Assembly: GCF_004345565.1 (NCBI RefSeq)
Contig: NZ_SLWA01000002.1
Coordinates: forward strand, 620,001-684,000
Length of the DNA: 64,000 nt
Reading direction: 5' to 3'
Source of the DNA: Flavobacterium circumlabens
GTDB taxonomy: Bacteria > Bacteroidota > Bacteroidia > Flavobacteriales > Flavobacteriaceae
Shown here piece by piece: positions 32,383 through 41,001 of this stretch. Numbering within the stretch: the stretch's first letter is position 1; each line of letters opens with the position of its first letter. The notes under the pieces were generated by a model. The model ran no database searches. It worked only from the letters and a program-made list of their open reading frames with translations, and was not told the DNA's origin. The translations under genes and the position numbers were made by a program.

Positions 32383-33864
32383 TTAGGTTGTCATACTAAT
32401 TCCAAACCAGGCGCTTAATTCTCCCGATCCTGCGGTTTTATCTTTTATTTCATGGTTGCCATCTTCTTTCTTATTCCAAAGTCCATAATGGGTAACCGTC
32501 AGATAGATAAATCCTGTTTTATAATTTAAAACAATTTTACTGTAATGAAAGTCATTCTGAATACCTGTTCCGGTGTATTCGGCATAACCTGTAGGGCCGG
32601 CATTATGAGGTAAGTCTTTGTCTTTAATATAAGGATGCCTGCTGGTGGCAGCATAATGGGCATGTAAAGCAGTGGCATTGGGAGGGACATCACCAGTATT
32701 GGCCGGCAATTGCTTTTGATCATTAACATGCCAGGATCGTAAGGCACCCGGTACATTAGGGTTTTTTTCTCTGGCAGCTCTTGAAGCAGCGTCACGTTCA
32801 TCCATTACGTGGCCTAATCTCCAGGAAGTATAAATATCCCGGAGCAGGTGATGCAGCCCTCCCGGAATTTTACTTTTTACGACACTCCACTGAATGACTG
32901 AAATATTGGGGTGAACGATACCCGCACCACCGGGATGCATTGGAATAAGGGAGGGCAGGGGACTTATTTTGGATAAACTTGTAAGGGCATCATTGGCAGT
33001 TGCCCAGCTGTCATCATTGGTATTGCTGTACTCGTGTTCAACAGCGATATGTAAGGTATTTTTAGCATAAGCCAGTACCGTATTAATTTCTGTCCGGAGT
33101 GTATCTAAGAGTGCCGGTACTGCCGTCCAGTCATGACTCTGTTCTGCAGCAAAATAAGCTTTGGCATAGGAAAGATAAGCTGCGGTCATCGTTTTAAAAT
33201 TATCCATATCTTTCATAGTTGGTCTGATATCCGCAGCATTTGCCCTCGAATAATCCATTTGTATAAAGTCATTAAAATAACTTCGCACTAAATCCTGGGT
33301 TGGTGCTGCACCATGTAGAAACTGAGTAAAGGAAAAACGAATCTGGAGTCGTTGCACCACTCTTTGTACAGCAGTTGAAATGGGTGCCTTTATCAATGGT
33401 TTTTGAATAGAACCTTCAGCCTGTAAAGCTTTCGCCCCCATAACATCAGCCTCTTTTTCCAGTCCCTTGTCATCGTTGATATTCACTTTACCTTTCATTT
33501 GCAAAGTCGGTTTTACCCGTCCTTGTTTTTGCTGCACCACATGCCAGGCTTCGTGCGGTAAGTGTTTTTCCTGCCCCGAAGCAATATGAATGTCGGTTCC
33601 CTGTGCATAAGCGTGTGCCTGAAGCCGGGCAGGCTTGTCGGAGTTATAATGTACTTTTACATCATCCATACTATGCCCGGAAAGGTTTTCTATTCCGGAT
33701 TTTAAGGGGTCGGGCAGTCCGGTATTGTTGGTTTTTCGTTGCAGGAGAGAGGCAGGGCGATTATCTTCAAGTGTTATTGCTTTATTCTGAGTGGTTTTAG
33801 TCGTTAGGCTATTAGAAACAGATTGTGTTTTGATGTTGTTTTTTATATAATTTGACTGTTCCAT
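32383..33864 (-). CDS. DUF4157 (eCIS-core) protein with unknown C-terminal domain, probable cargo 1
   Basis: A 493-residue protein. Leader residues 1-45 carry the DNR motif (TLEDNRPAS, 34-36). The eCIS-associated DUF4157 domain spans about 50-145 and includes [18 protein letters not shown] and the metalloprotease-like HEAWH (104-108). The C-terminal 320 residues are of unknown fold, with many His ([29 protein letters not shown]). DUF4157 is strongly associated with eCIS loci and is thought to be a self-processing or loading module. Residues 1-130 are nearly the same as in the next gene, while the C-termini are unrelated, so this is a modular effector. Target activity unknown. Confidence 0.8.
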   Translation of the reverse strand: MEQSNYIKNNIKTQSVSNSLTTKTTQNKAITLEDNRPASLLQRKTNNTGLPDPLKSGIENLSGHSMDDVKVHYNSDKPARLQAHAYAQGTDIHIASGQEKHLPHEAWHVVQQKQGRVKPTLQMKGKVNINDDKGLEKEADVMGAKALQAEGSIQKPLIKAPISTAVQRVVQRLQIRFSFTQFLHGAAPTQDLVRSYFNDFIQMDYSRANAADIRPTMKDMDNFKTMTAAYLSYAKAYFAAEQSHDWTAVPALLDTLRTEINTVLAYAKNTLHIAVEHEYSNTNDDSWATANDALTSLSKISPLPSLIPMHPGGAGIVHPNISVIQWSVVKSKIPGGLHHLLRDIYTSWRLGHVMDERDAASRAAREKNPNVPGALRSWHVNDQKQLPANTGDVPPNATALHAHYAATSRHPYIKDKDLPHNAGPTGYAEYTGTGIQNDFHYSKIVLNYKTGFIYLTVTHYGLWNKKEDGNHEIKDKTAGSGELSAWFGISMTT

Positions 33865-33945
33865 AAGTTTTGCAATTAATTATTCTCTTTTTTTAGTATA
33901 ACCATCGGTTTCTAACAATAGGAGTGAAAATAGAGTTGTGTTATT

Positions 33946-35103
33946 TTAGATGTCTACCAAAAAACGGTCCCTGCCTGTACGCATTTTATACACTACATCT
34001 TTTAGTTTTTCTGAAAATATCATAACCAAATTACTGAAGGCTTCTTCTCCCTCTTCCTTTGTCTGGATTGGAGTGTCTAATGCATCTTCATGCATAAACT
34101 TCATAAATTCCATATCTACTTCATTGTCATTTAGTGCCATTAAATGTATAATCTGACTGGCGTTTATTTTTTGTTTTCCGGCTTTACCCAATCCCCCATA
34201 GACTGCTTTTTCTATGTCTTTTGGCGCATCTGTTCCGTTCATGCCCTGTACCAGAAGAAAAGTACTTTTACTTACAGATTGCTCTATGAGTTGTCTTGGT
34301 GTAGTGTGACCTAAACGTATTACAACAGTACGGTTTAAGGAGTTGGAAATAAAATGATCTACATTAGCAATAAATTTATTGATCACCTCAACGGGTATTG
34401 GGGTGTTTCTCAATAAATCGAATGACATTCGCGGATTTTCGCCTCCAATAGCGTTCAGGGGGACCGCGTCGCCACCTTCGGTTCCATGTAATTTTTCATT
34501 TTCTGCGGAAGCTTTTGTACCATGATGCCTTAAACCGAATTTGTTTTCATACATAAACTTTATGTCCTCCTGGGTAAATCGTTGTACTGTTGCTGTTCCG
34601 TAGTTTTTTGTGGAGGAAAAAGACGTATTTTCCGGAGCAGAATGAGATATGCTTTTATTCTGAATGGCTTTCGCACCCATAACATCAGCCTCTTTTTCGA
34701 GCCCTTTATCATCGTTTACATTTACTTTACCTTTCATTTGCAGAGTCGGTTTTACCCGCCCCTGTTTTTGCTGTACTACATGCCAGGCTTCGTGTGGTAA
34801 ATGTTTTTCCTGTCCGGAAGCGATATGAATGTCGGTTCCCTGTGCATACGCGTGTGCCTGAAGCCGGGCAGGTTTGTCGGAGTTATAATGCACTTTGACA
34901 TCATCCATACTATGGCCGGACAGATTTTCTATTCCGGACTTTAATTGGTCGGGCAGGCCGGTGTTGTTTGCTTTTCGCTGCAGAATAGAAGCAGGGCGGT
35001 TGTCCTGCAAGGCTGTTGCTTTATTTTGAATGGTTTTCTCACTCAGACTAGTCGAAACAGCTTGTGTATCGCTTTTGGTTGTTGTATTGAAAGTCTGCTC
35101 CAT
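33946..35103 (-). CDS. DUF4157 (eCIS-core) protein with unknown C-terminal domain, probable cargo 2
   Basis: A 385-residue protein when started at the ATG at 35103; a TTG seven codons upstream is less likely because the paralogue also starts MEQ. The leader and DUF4157 domain align with cargo 1 residue for residue through position 130, including DNR at 34-36 and HEAWH at 104-108. The C-terminal 225 residues (from about [16 protein letters not shown]) are unlike cargo 1 and rich in mixed alpha/beta segments, with no motif I recognise. Clear nucleotide-level similarity in the shared part indicates recent duplication or gene conversion with swapping of the toxic end. Confidence 0.78.
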   Translation of the reverse strand: MEQTFNTTTKSDTQAVSTSLSEKTIQNKATALQDNRPASILQRKANNTGLPDQLKSGIENLSGHSMDDVKVHYNSDKPARLQAHAYAQGTDIHIASGQEKHLPHEAWHVVQQKQGRVKPTLQMKGKVNVNDDKGLEKEADVMGAKAIQNKSISHSAPENTSFSSTKNYGTATVQRFTQEDIKFMYENKFGLRHHGTKASAENEKLHGTEGGDAVPLNAIGGENPRMSFDLLRNTPIPVEVINKFIANVDHFISNSLNRTVVIRLGHTTPRQLIEQSVSKSTFLLVQGMNGTDAPKDIEKAVYGGLGKAGKQKINASQIIHLMALNDNEVDMEFMKFMHEDALDTPIQTKEEGEEAFSNLVMIFSEKLKDVVYKMRTGRDRFLVDI

Positions 35104-35172
35104 ATTATATTTTTTAGAGGACAAAGTAGTCTGTGATTGTATTTTTTATCTGCTACAGTCTGCATTAAAAGA

Positions 35173-36498
35173 TTAAGGTAAAAGACCTGTTTCTTCTGTT
35201 TCTTCTGTTTGTTTTGGTTTTTGTATTTGTGCATCTTCCAATTGTCCTATTGTTGGAGTTTTATACTTTTTGTGAGCTTTATAAATCTGATCGGCTGTTC
35301 TCACACCTTTGGAAGTGGCCACTCCAAGACTTAAACTACCAGTTACAGTTTTGAGTGCGTTTCCTCCGTGAATGCCATTGGGAAGATCTATAGCACCTGA
35401 TCCATAGGTTATAAGGACTTCAATCGCATGTAGAGCTGCTGCGAGAATAGTGGCTGCTTTTTGACCTCCGGTATACTCGGTTTTATCCAGAAAATCACTC
35501 ACGAAATGCATTACTGAGCGCAATATTTTTGTAATACTAAATGCCAGTCCTAACGGATTGACAGTCAAGGAAGCACCTACAAGTGCTGTAGTAGCTTCAA
35601 TCATACGAAGTAGATTCATACCTATTTTCTGGAAGGGACCAGCCTCCTCGCCACTAAAATAAGTCAATAAACTACGAATAATTTTTTCGGATCCTACAAG
35701 TATAGCTATAAGACCCGGAGTGAACCCATCTTTAGATAATTTTAGGGTTGCTATACCGGCAGCCACTGATAATGATCCTTCCAGAAGTAAAAATACGGAG
35801 ACAGCAGTGCTCCCTAAAAAATATTGTTGTACTTCGTCTGAGTTTTGAAATTGTGTCACCACAACCTGATTGCCGGCATGGCTGACACCACTCATGGCCT
35901 TTGCCTGAACGGTTTCCTGCCATTTTCCATAACCTTCCTGACTCATCACGGCATAGTTTATCCCCGGAACTCCCAGATGATCCATACTTTGAAATTGGAC
36001 TGTGTGCTCTTCCTGTACTTTTTTGGGCTGAATGGTTTTGGTATTTTCTTTAGGGCGTGAAATGCTGGCCCGCTGAATAGCCCGCTGTCCCATATGGGTT
36101 GCTTCCTGTTCCAGTGCCGGATCATTATTTACCGGTGTGCCGCCAACCTTCATGGTCGGTTTTACGCGTCCTTCCATTTGCTGTACCACATGGCCTAATT
36201 CGTGGGGCAAATGTTTTTCCTGCCCCGGTGCCAAATGAATGTTTGAACCCTGTGCATACGCAAGGGCTTGTACAGTAGCCGGTTTGGAGGAATTGTAATG
36301 TACTTTGACATGATCCAGGTTTTTATTGCTAAGGCTCTCCATTCCGTTTTTTAAAGCATCAGGCAAGCCGGTGTTATTGCTTTTTCTTTGAATGGAAGCA
36401 GAGCGATTATCTTCCAGTTCTATTGCTTTATTGCCCTTTAAGTTTCCCACGGAAGAGGTAAGCTGTTTGGTTTCTGTTTTATCCTTTGCGTATTTCAT
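35173..36498 (-). CDS. DUF4157 protein with hydrophobic helical C-terminus, probable pore-forming cargo
   Basis: A 441-residue protein. The DNR motif is at 30-32 (ELEDNRSAS) and a more diverged DUF4157 domain at about 45-140, with HELGH (99-103). From about residue 205 to 400 there are long hydrophobic, Gly/Ala-rich helices (VSVFLLLEGSLSVAAGIATL, LIAILVGSEKIIRSLLTYF, MIEATTALVGASL), then a charged Lys/Glu-rich tail. The amphipathic, repeated helical hairpins suggest a membrane-inserting toxin; the precise mechanism is not evident. Same operon and orientation as the other cargo genes. Confidence 0.72.
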   Translation of the reverse strand: MKYAKDKTETKQLTSSVGNLKGNKAIELEDNRSASIQRKSNNTGLPDALKNGMESLSNKNLDHVKVHYNSSKPATVQALAYAQGSNIHLAPGQEKHLPHELGHVVQQMEGRVKPTMKVGGTPVNNDPALEQEATHMGQRAIQRASISRPKENTKTIQPKKVQEEHTVQFQSMDHLGVPGINYAVMSQEGYGKWQETVQAKAMSGVSHAGNQVVVTQFQNSDEVQQYFLGSTAVSVFLLLEGSLSVAAGIATLKLSKDGFTPGLIAILVGSEKIIRSLLTYFSGEEAGPFQKIGMNLLRMIEATTALVGASLTVNPLGLAFSITKILRSVMHFVSDFLDKTEYTGGQKAATILAAALHAIEVLITYGSGAIDLPNGIHGGNALKTVTGSLSLGVATSKGVRTADQIYKAHKKYKTPTIGQLEDAQIQKPKQTEETEETGLLP

Positions 36499-36561
36499 AG
36501 TAGTATAAAATTACATTTACTGTTTCTCCATCATTTAAAGCCCGCTGATCATCGGGCTGTC

Positions 36562-37338
36562 TCAGGCCGTAATACCTGCACTTCCGGAACCCGGATCAGG
36601 GTCCGGATCTTTGCGAAAATCTTTGTAGTTGCCTTTATTTTCATGCTCACCTTCATCGGTAACATAACCTTCTTCATCGTCGTCACTTTCGTACTCGAGC
36701 TTTTTTCTTTTCTCGTATTTATGGCTCTCATTGCATTTTTTGCATATAGCCCTTAAGCGGGACGGATCATTATGATCCGCTCTTATTTCTTCATGAGTAG
36801 CTCCTCTTGCTTTCAGGGCAAGTTCGCGCCCTGCCCAGGGTGGATAATGATCCAGGGCTAAGGCACGCAGGCTGTGTCTGTTTCCTCTTTTACTGGTATA
36901 GGCAAACTTCGTGAGGTTCAAATTGGTCTTGCCTTTCTTTATGGCCGCCAATGGCCGCCTGCAGGCAGGACACGTAAAAACATGACTGTATTTGCTGTTG
37001 GCGTGGGCACGTCTGTGAGCTGTTCGCCTTAGAACTCTTTCTGCAATTCGTTTCGGTATGGTGAATCTTTTTTGCTTTTTACCTTGCGGCGGCAGGTATT
37101 CATCATCGTCTTTTTTCTTTTTCCGGCCCAATTGAATGACTCCATTGCCTAATGTTTTACTTTGCAGCTGAACAGTTGGCTGTGCAGGAGAACTATTGCC
37201 TGTTATCTCCTGTAGCTTTCTCTGAACCAGTGACAGCTCCCGATTATCTTTCAGTTGCACCGCAGCACTACTACGATTTGCATTCGCGACAGCTACTGTG
37301 ATGCTGTTTTCGGATATTTTTTCCTGGTGTCTCGCCAT
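36562..37338 (-). CDS. HNH-type nuclease effector with DNR motif and acidic tail, probable eCIS cargo
   Basis: A 258-residue protein. Leader with DNR at 31-33 (VQLKDNRELS), a Lys-rich segment (71-115), then an HNH-like domain with C123-x2-C126, Asp163-His164 in ALDHYPPW, and C199-x2-C202 followed by Asn203 and His206 (AICKKCNESH). The last 45 residues are very acidic (ESDDDEEGYVTDEGEHE). The domain differs from the other HNH cargo in spacing and in the DHYPPW core, so the two are not simple duplicates. Nuclease activity is expected from the motif; the acidic tail may mimic DNA or keep the protein silent until delivery. Confidence 0.77.
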   Translation of the reverse strand: MARHQEKISENSITVAVANANRSSAAVQLKDNRELSLVQRKLQEITGNSSPAQPTVQLQSKTLGNGVIQLGRKKKKDDDEYLPPQGKKQKRFTIPKRIAERVLRRTAHRRAHANSKYSHVFTCPACRRPLAAIKKGKTNLNLTKFAYTSKRGNRHSLRALALDHYPPWAGRELALKARGATHEEIRADHNDPSRLRAICKKCNESHKYEKRKKLEYESDDDEEGYVTDEGEHENKGNYKDFRKDPDPDPGSGSAGITA

Positions 37339-37383
37339 TGCCTGTTTTTTAAAATTAAAAAGCTTCCCGTTTTGTTGCGAATC

Positions 37384-38034
37384 TTAACTGGATTGAATGA
37401 ATTTTGTAAAAGCGGGTTCATCTCCATTAAAAACATCAAAATCATTGGACTGATTATCTAAGGTATAGCTGGCGGATTTTTGCCATAACGTCCACGGCTG
37501 GGATTTCCAGACATTTGGTAAGGTAAGTGTGGCATTGTAATCGGCTATCCACAATTTGTACGCGGCAAAAGCAGGATCTGTCAGATAGGCATTTGCCGTG
37601 TTGTTGTCTGTGTAAATAAGTGGTTTTCTTCCTGTTTTTTGTTCCAGTAGCGTTAGGAATTGCAGTAAATTGGGCTGTATCGTGGTTTTATCAATACCGG
37701 GATCGATACTGGTTTCTTCAAAATCTACAATAGGAGGGAAATCGGTTTTTGAAAGTTGGCCAACAACTCCCAAATAATTGGCCACCTGTTTGGCGGGATC
37801 ATCGTCGCAATGGTAAAAATGATACGCACCGCGCACAAAACCTTTTGCCTGAATTGCCGGCCAGTTGGTTTTAAAATCCGGATCGTTATAGGTAATGCCT
37901 TCTGTGGCTTTGCAGATGATAAACGTAAGGTTGTCCGTCTGTTTGTTCAGAGAATTGATTTCGTTTCCCTGGTATTTTGAAATATCAATTCCAAAAACGG
38001 TAAAATTATCGGCTATTGTTGGTGCTGTACTCAT
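37384..38034 (-). CDS. GH25 lysozyme-like muramidase, probable eCIS cargo or release enzyme
   Basis: A 216-residue glycoside hydrolase of family 25. Asp17 in GIDISKYQG, the GAYHFYH strand, Asp104 and Glu106 in PIVDFEE, and WIADYNA match the family's active-site positions. It has no signal peptide and no DNR motif. It would cut the glycan strands of peptidoglycan. Two roles are possible: an injected cell-wall effector, or an endogenous lysin that frees cytoplasmic eCIS particles by lysing the producer, since extracellular systems need lysis for release. Its position between ATPase-linked genes and cargo does not settle this. Confidence 0.85.
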   Translation of the reverse strand: MSTAPTIADNFTVFGIDISKYQGNEINSLNKQTDNLTFIICKATEGITYNDPDFKTNWPAIQAKGFVRGAYHFYHCDDDPAKQVANYLGVVGQLSKTDFPPIVDFEETSIDPGIDKTTIQPNLLQFLTLLEQKTGRKPLIYTDNNTANAYLTDPAFAAYKLWIADYNATLTLPNVWKSQPWTLWQKSASYTLDNQSNDFDVFNGDEPAFTKFIQSS

Positions 38035-38093
38035 AGATTTTGAATTTTGGTTCGTTAAATGCCTTCAGGCTGTATATTTGGTTTACTTGTTTT

Positions 38094-38651
38094 TTAATTT
38101 TTTAATAAGGTTACGTATACGGGTCCTATTGCCCCTGAATAATCAATAGCGGAACAAAAAGGATGATGGTGAATCAGTTTTTTTAAAGCCTCCAGTCTTC
38201 GGTCGTAATAGGGGAGTTCTATTTTTTTGCCGGTGATGAGTGGAATGAGATCGTCATTTTTTAAGGGAGATACTTTAAACAAGGGTTCCTGAATCTCAAA
38301 AAAGACATCTTCATTGTCCAGTATAAAATCAATATTGAAGTTTTTGTTTTTTAAGGTTTTATTATCGTTTTTTAATAAGAGATGAATATGATCTTCTATT
38401 TTATTCAGCATATTTTCAATTGATTTTTCGGGTGTTTTGACTACTAAATACACACTCTTTGCTGTAATTAGATACCCATTGACGATAAGATCATGGTATT
38501 TACAGGAATGATTGAGCGCAATTGCGATAAGGGTATGGGTATAATTCAGATCGAAATTGTTTTTCCAGTTTCCGATTTTAAGCTCCGTTTGATGCGTATA
38601 CAAGCGCTTTTTAGGAAGCACGATTTCGGATGTATGTTCAACGTTTTTCAT
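38094..38651 (-). CDS. eCIS operon protein resembling a catalytically dead Y1/RAYT transposase domain
   Basis: A 185-residue protein with no known family by direct recognition. A segment around residues 38-95 aligns without gaps to the RAYT in this window: NGYLITAKSVYLVV (58-71) against YGYVIMSNHIHLIV. In this alignment the two HUH histidines become Ser66 and Tyr68, and the nucleophile tyrosine becomes His88. The C-terminal AIDYSGAIGPVYV also recalls the RAYT end. If real, this is a fold retained without nuclease chemistry, perhaps as a nucleic-acid or protein adaptor. It starts 2 bp after the ATPase stop and is therefore part of the eCIS operon. Resemblance is short and needs a profile or structure test. 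Confidence 0.55.
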   Translation of the reverse strand: MKNVEHTSEIVLPKKRLYTHQTELKIGNWKNNFDLNYTHTLIAIALNHSCKYHDLIVNGYLITAKSVYLVVKTPEKSIENMLNKIEDHIHLLLKNDNKTLKNKNFNIDFILDNEDVFFEIQEPLFKVSPLKNDDLIPLITGKKIELPYYDRRLEALKKLIHHHPFCSAIDYSGAIGPVYVTLLKN

Positions 38652-38652
38652 A

Positions 38653-40020
38653 TCAGTTCATTTGTGTAACACTTAGCGTTCGGTTCTCCTTCTTAAACTC
38701 ACGTCTGATGCCTTCCAGTAAAACCTGAAACCCCACTATAGTTTCGTTTTTCTGTATCGCTTTCAGGGCGCAGTACCGGAGCACATTGATAATGGCACCT
38801 CCTGCCAGTTCATATTGTTCTGCAATGTTTTCGAGATCAATAGCAGGATCGAGTTTGCATTTTCCCGAGAAAGCATTTTCCCATAACAGCAAACGCTCTT
38901 CAGGACCCGGCATCCCGAAATGAATCATAGACTGAAACCTTCTTGAAAAAGCCTCGTCCATATTTTCCTTCAGGTTGGAAGCCAGTATGACCACTCCCGG
39001 GAAATCTTCAATACGTTGTAATAAATAACCCGTTTGCTGGTTGGCATGCCTGTCGTTTGAGGAGGAGGCACTGGTTCTTTTGCCAAAGAGCGCATCTGCC
39101 TCATCAAAAAACAAGATCCAGTCTTTATGCTGCGCAACATCAAATATTTTCGACAGGTTTTTTTCGGTTTCCCCAATGTATTTGGAGACAATCATCGAGA
39201 GATCGACCCGGTATACTTCCCGATTGGTATTTTTGCCCAGTAAGGTAGCGGTAAGGGTTTTTCCTGTTCCCGGTGGTCCGTAAAAAAGCGTCCGGTATCC
39301 GGCTTTAATTTTGTTTTCAAGTCCCCATTCGGTCATCAGTGTTTCTCCGTGATTCAGCCAGGCATTAATTTCCATGACCTGTTCCATAACCTGATTTTCC
39401 AAAACCAGATCCGACCAGTTGAGGTTGGTAAAAATTTGTTGTGCCGGAAACGAAACACTATGCTCCAGTCGGGGTAAAGTTCCGGTGATAAAATAATGCA
39501 GCCAGCGCTCGTTAACCGCCAGGGTCTGGTTTAAAAGCGGAACGTTAGATTCTGCTGCTTCCAGTACTAAAACCTGTTCTTTCGAAAGGATGTTAGCAGC
39601 GCTGAGCACATTCAATACTTCAACCTTTAATTCCGGATTGACAGCTGTGATTAAAAAAGACAAGGTCTGACCTGTGGGTATAAATCCGCTGTGGTTTTTA
39701 TTGATGACACCGCCAAATTCTGTAAAACCACGATCGTACAGGGCATTTTTGCTGAAAAAAATATCCAGTATTTCCGGTTTGATCTGTGGAGCCAGTATCA
39801 GGGCAAGGCAAAGCCTTTCGAACAGATTTAAATTCCATTCTGCCAGTTTTGTATAGTAAACGCCGTCTTCCGTTTCATCTTCTGCCTGAGGTGGCGGAAT
39901 GTCTATCCAGTGATTTTCATGACCCTCCTGAAGCAGATAACTGCAGATGACCTGATCGATTACTTTTTGCAGCCAGTCCATTTCCCGGTCCAGTACCAAT
40001 ATGTTGGGGTTAGTTTCCAT
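38653..40020 (-). CDS. AAA+ ATPase of the eCIS (Pvc15-like)
   Basis: A 455-residue protein from the ATG at 40020; another ATG at 40044 would extend it by eight residues and enlarge the overlap with the preceding gene. The AAA+ core has Walker A GPPGTGKT, Walker B ILFFDEADALF, a sensor stretch VVILASNLKENMD, and the arginine finger segment FSRRFQ. An N-terminal helical region of about 200 residues precedes it, as in other eCIS ATPases. Such ATPases are required for particle assembly or cargo loading and do not recycle the sheath, unlike ClpV of type VI systems. The gene overlaps the previous stop by 11 bp. Confidence 0.9.
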   Translation of the reverse strand: METNPNILVLDREMDWLQKVIDQVICSYLLQEGHENHWIDIPPPQAEDETEDGVYYTKLAEWNLNLFERLCLALILAPQIKPEILDIFFSKNALYDRGFTEFGGVINKNHSGFIPTGQTLSFLITAVNPELKVEVLNVLSAANILSKEQVLVLEAAESNVPLLNQTLAVNERWLHYFITGTLPRLEHSVSFPAQQIFTNLNWSDLVLENQVMEQVMEINAWLNHGETLMTEWGLENKIKAGYRTLFYGPPGTGKTLTATLLGKNTNREVYRVDLSMIVSKYIGETEKNLSKIFDVAQHKDWILFFDEADALFGKRTSASSSNDRHANQQTGYLLQRIEDFPGVVILASNLKENMDEAFSRRFQSMIHFGMPGPEERLLLWENAFSGKCKLDPAIDLENIAEQYELAGGAIINVLRYCALKAIQKNETIVGFQVLLEGIRREFKKENRTLSVTQMN

Positions 40021-40933
40021 AATTAGCAAATAGTTTTTCAACATCGTCTAAATTGGCATCTGCCCATTTAAAATACAATAAAGCCGTGTTTGGATTTAGT
40101 TCATTGGCTTGTAACATATCCAGAAAATGACCCTGTGCATTCTGCAGGATTATTTGGGAACTATAATCGGCATCGTTATGAAAATTGCTATCATAAAAAG
40201 TGTCTGTCCATTCACTCGAATTATTGGTTTTAGTAATGAAATCACTAACGAAAAAAGCCAGTTTATCATCCTGCACCACCAGTTTTTTAGCCTTAAAATA
40301 AGCGGGTTTTCTTTTGGTTTCGCGATGATAGTACTCAATATCCTTAGACTGAATGGTTTTGGTGTCCGGATGCCCGAAAATATCAACGAGACCAAAGTTT
40401 TCGGTTTCACTGGCGAATTCCAGTTCTGCATTTTTCTCACCCGCGATGGCCAGTGTGGTGTGAGCGGCGGTGGCACTTTCTGTGACGATATAAATTTCCC
40501 GAAAGGAGAATAAGGTCTGCGTCAGTTTTATAATTAATTGCTGCTGAATTTCATTCCAGTTATTAATTTTTATGGACTGCGGTTCCTCGGCCTTAAAAAT
40601 AAAGCTGCCCTCATGGGCAAAAGCCAGTATCTGCTTGCTGAATTCAAATTGTCCTTCAATAGCACTATGACCATGTCCACGGCCGGAATAAGGTTTTGAA
40701 ATTCCCTCGCTAAAATTCCAGTTCCACGCATTCAGCAGTACTGCAGCACTTAAATCGGCCTCTTCCGGAGCTATGATCGTATTGCGGTACAGATTGCCCA
40801 ATACGATAATCTCTCCATTTTTTATCTGAAAATAATCGCCGGGAAACAGACTTTGGTTTAAGGGTTTGGTCGGGATAAATCCGGCTGTTTTTAAATAAAA
40901 ATGTCTGTAGAATTTTTTGTAGATGCTATCCAT
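40010..40933 (-). CDS. Conserved-looking eCIS operon protein, function unknown
   Basis: A 307-residue protein from the ATG at 40933; an in-frame GTG at 40963 is the alternative. It is mixed alpha/beta with many short strands (GDYFQIKNGEIIVLGNLYR, REIYIVTES, KLVVQDDKLAFFV) and no signal peptide, membrane helix or catalytic motif I recognise. It sits between a coiled-coil protein and the ATPase, overlapping the latter by 11 bp, so it probably takes part in assembly or cargo loading. No homologue in classical PVC or Afp gene sets comes to mind. Confidence 0.65.
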   Translation of the reverse strand: MDSIYKKFYRHFYLKTAGFIPTKPLNQSLFPGDYFQIKNGEIIVLGNLYRNTIIAPEEADLSAAVLLNAWNWNFSEGISKPYSGRGHGHSAIEGQFEFSKQILAFAHEGSFIFKAEEPQSIKINNWNEIQQQLIIKLTQTLFSFREIYIVTESATAAHTTLAIAGEKNAELEFASETENFGLVDIFGHPDTKTIQSKDIEYYHRETKRKPAYFKAKKLVVQDDKLAFFVSDFITKTNNSSEWTDTFYDSNFHNDADYSSQIILQNAQGHFLDMLQANELNPNTALLYFKWADANLDDVEKLFANYGN

Positions 40934-41001
40934 ACGACTAAAAATTAAGAGATGAAAGTCCACTGCAACAGCTTATGCAGCAGTGGACATTTTTAGTTTC
41001 C

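Noticed and set aside
35104..35124. TTG start extending DUF4157 cargo 2 by seven residues
   Set aside because: The paralogue starts MEQ at the equivalent place, and only the shorter form places DNR at the same residue numbers.
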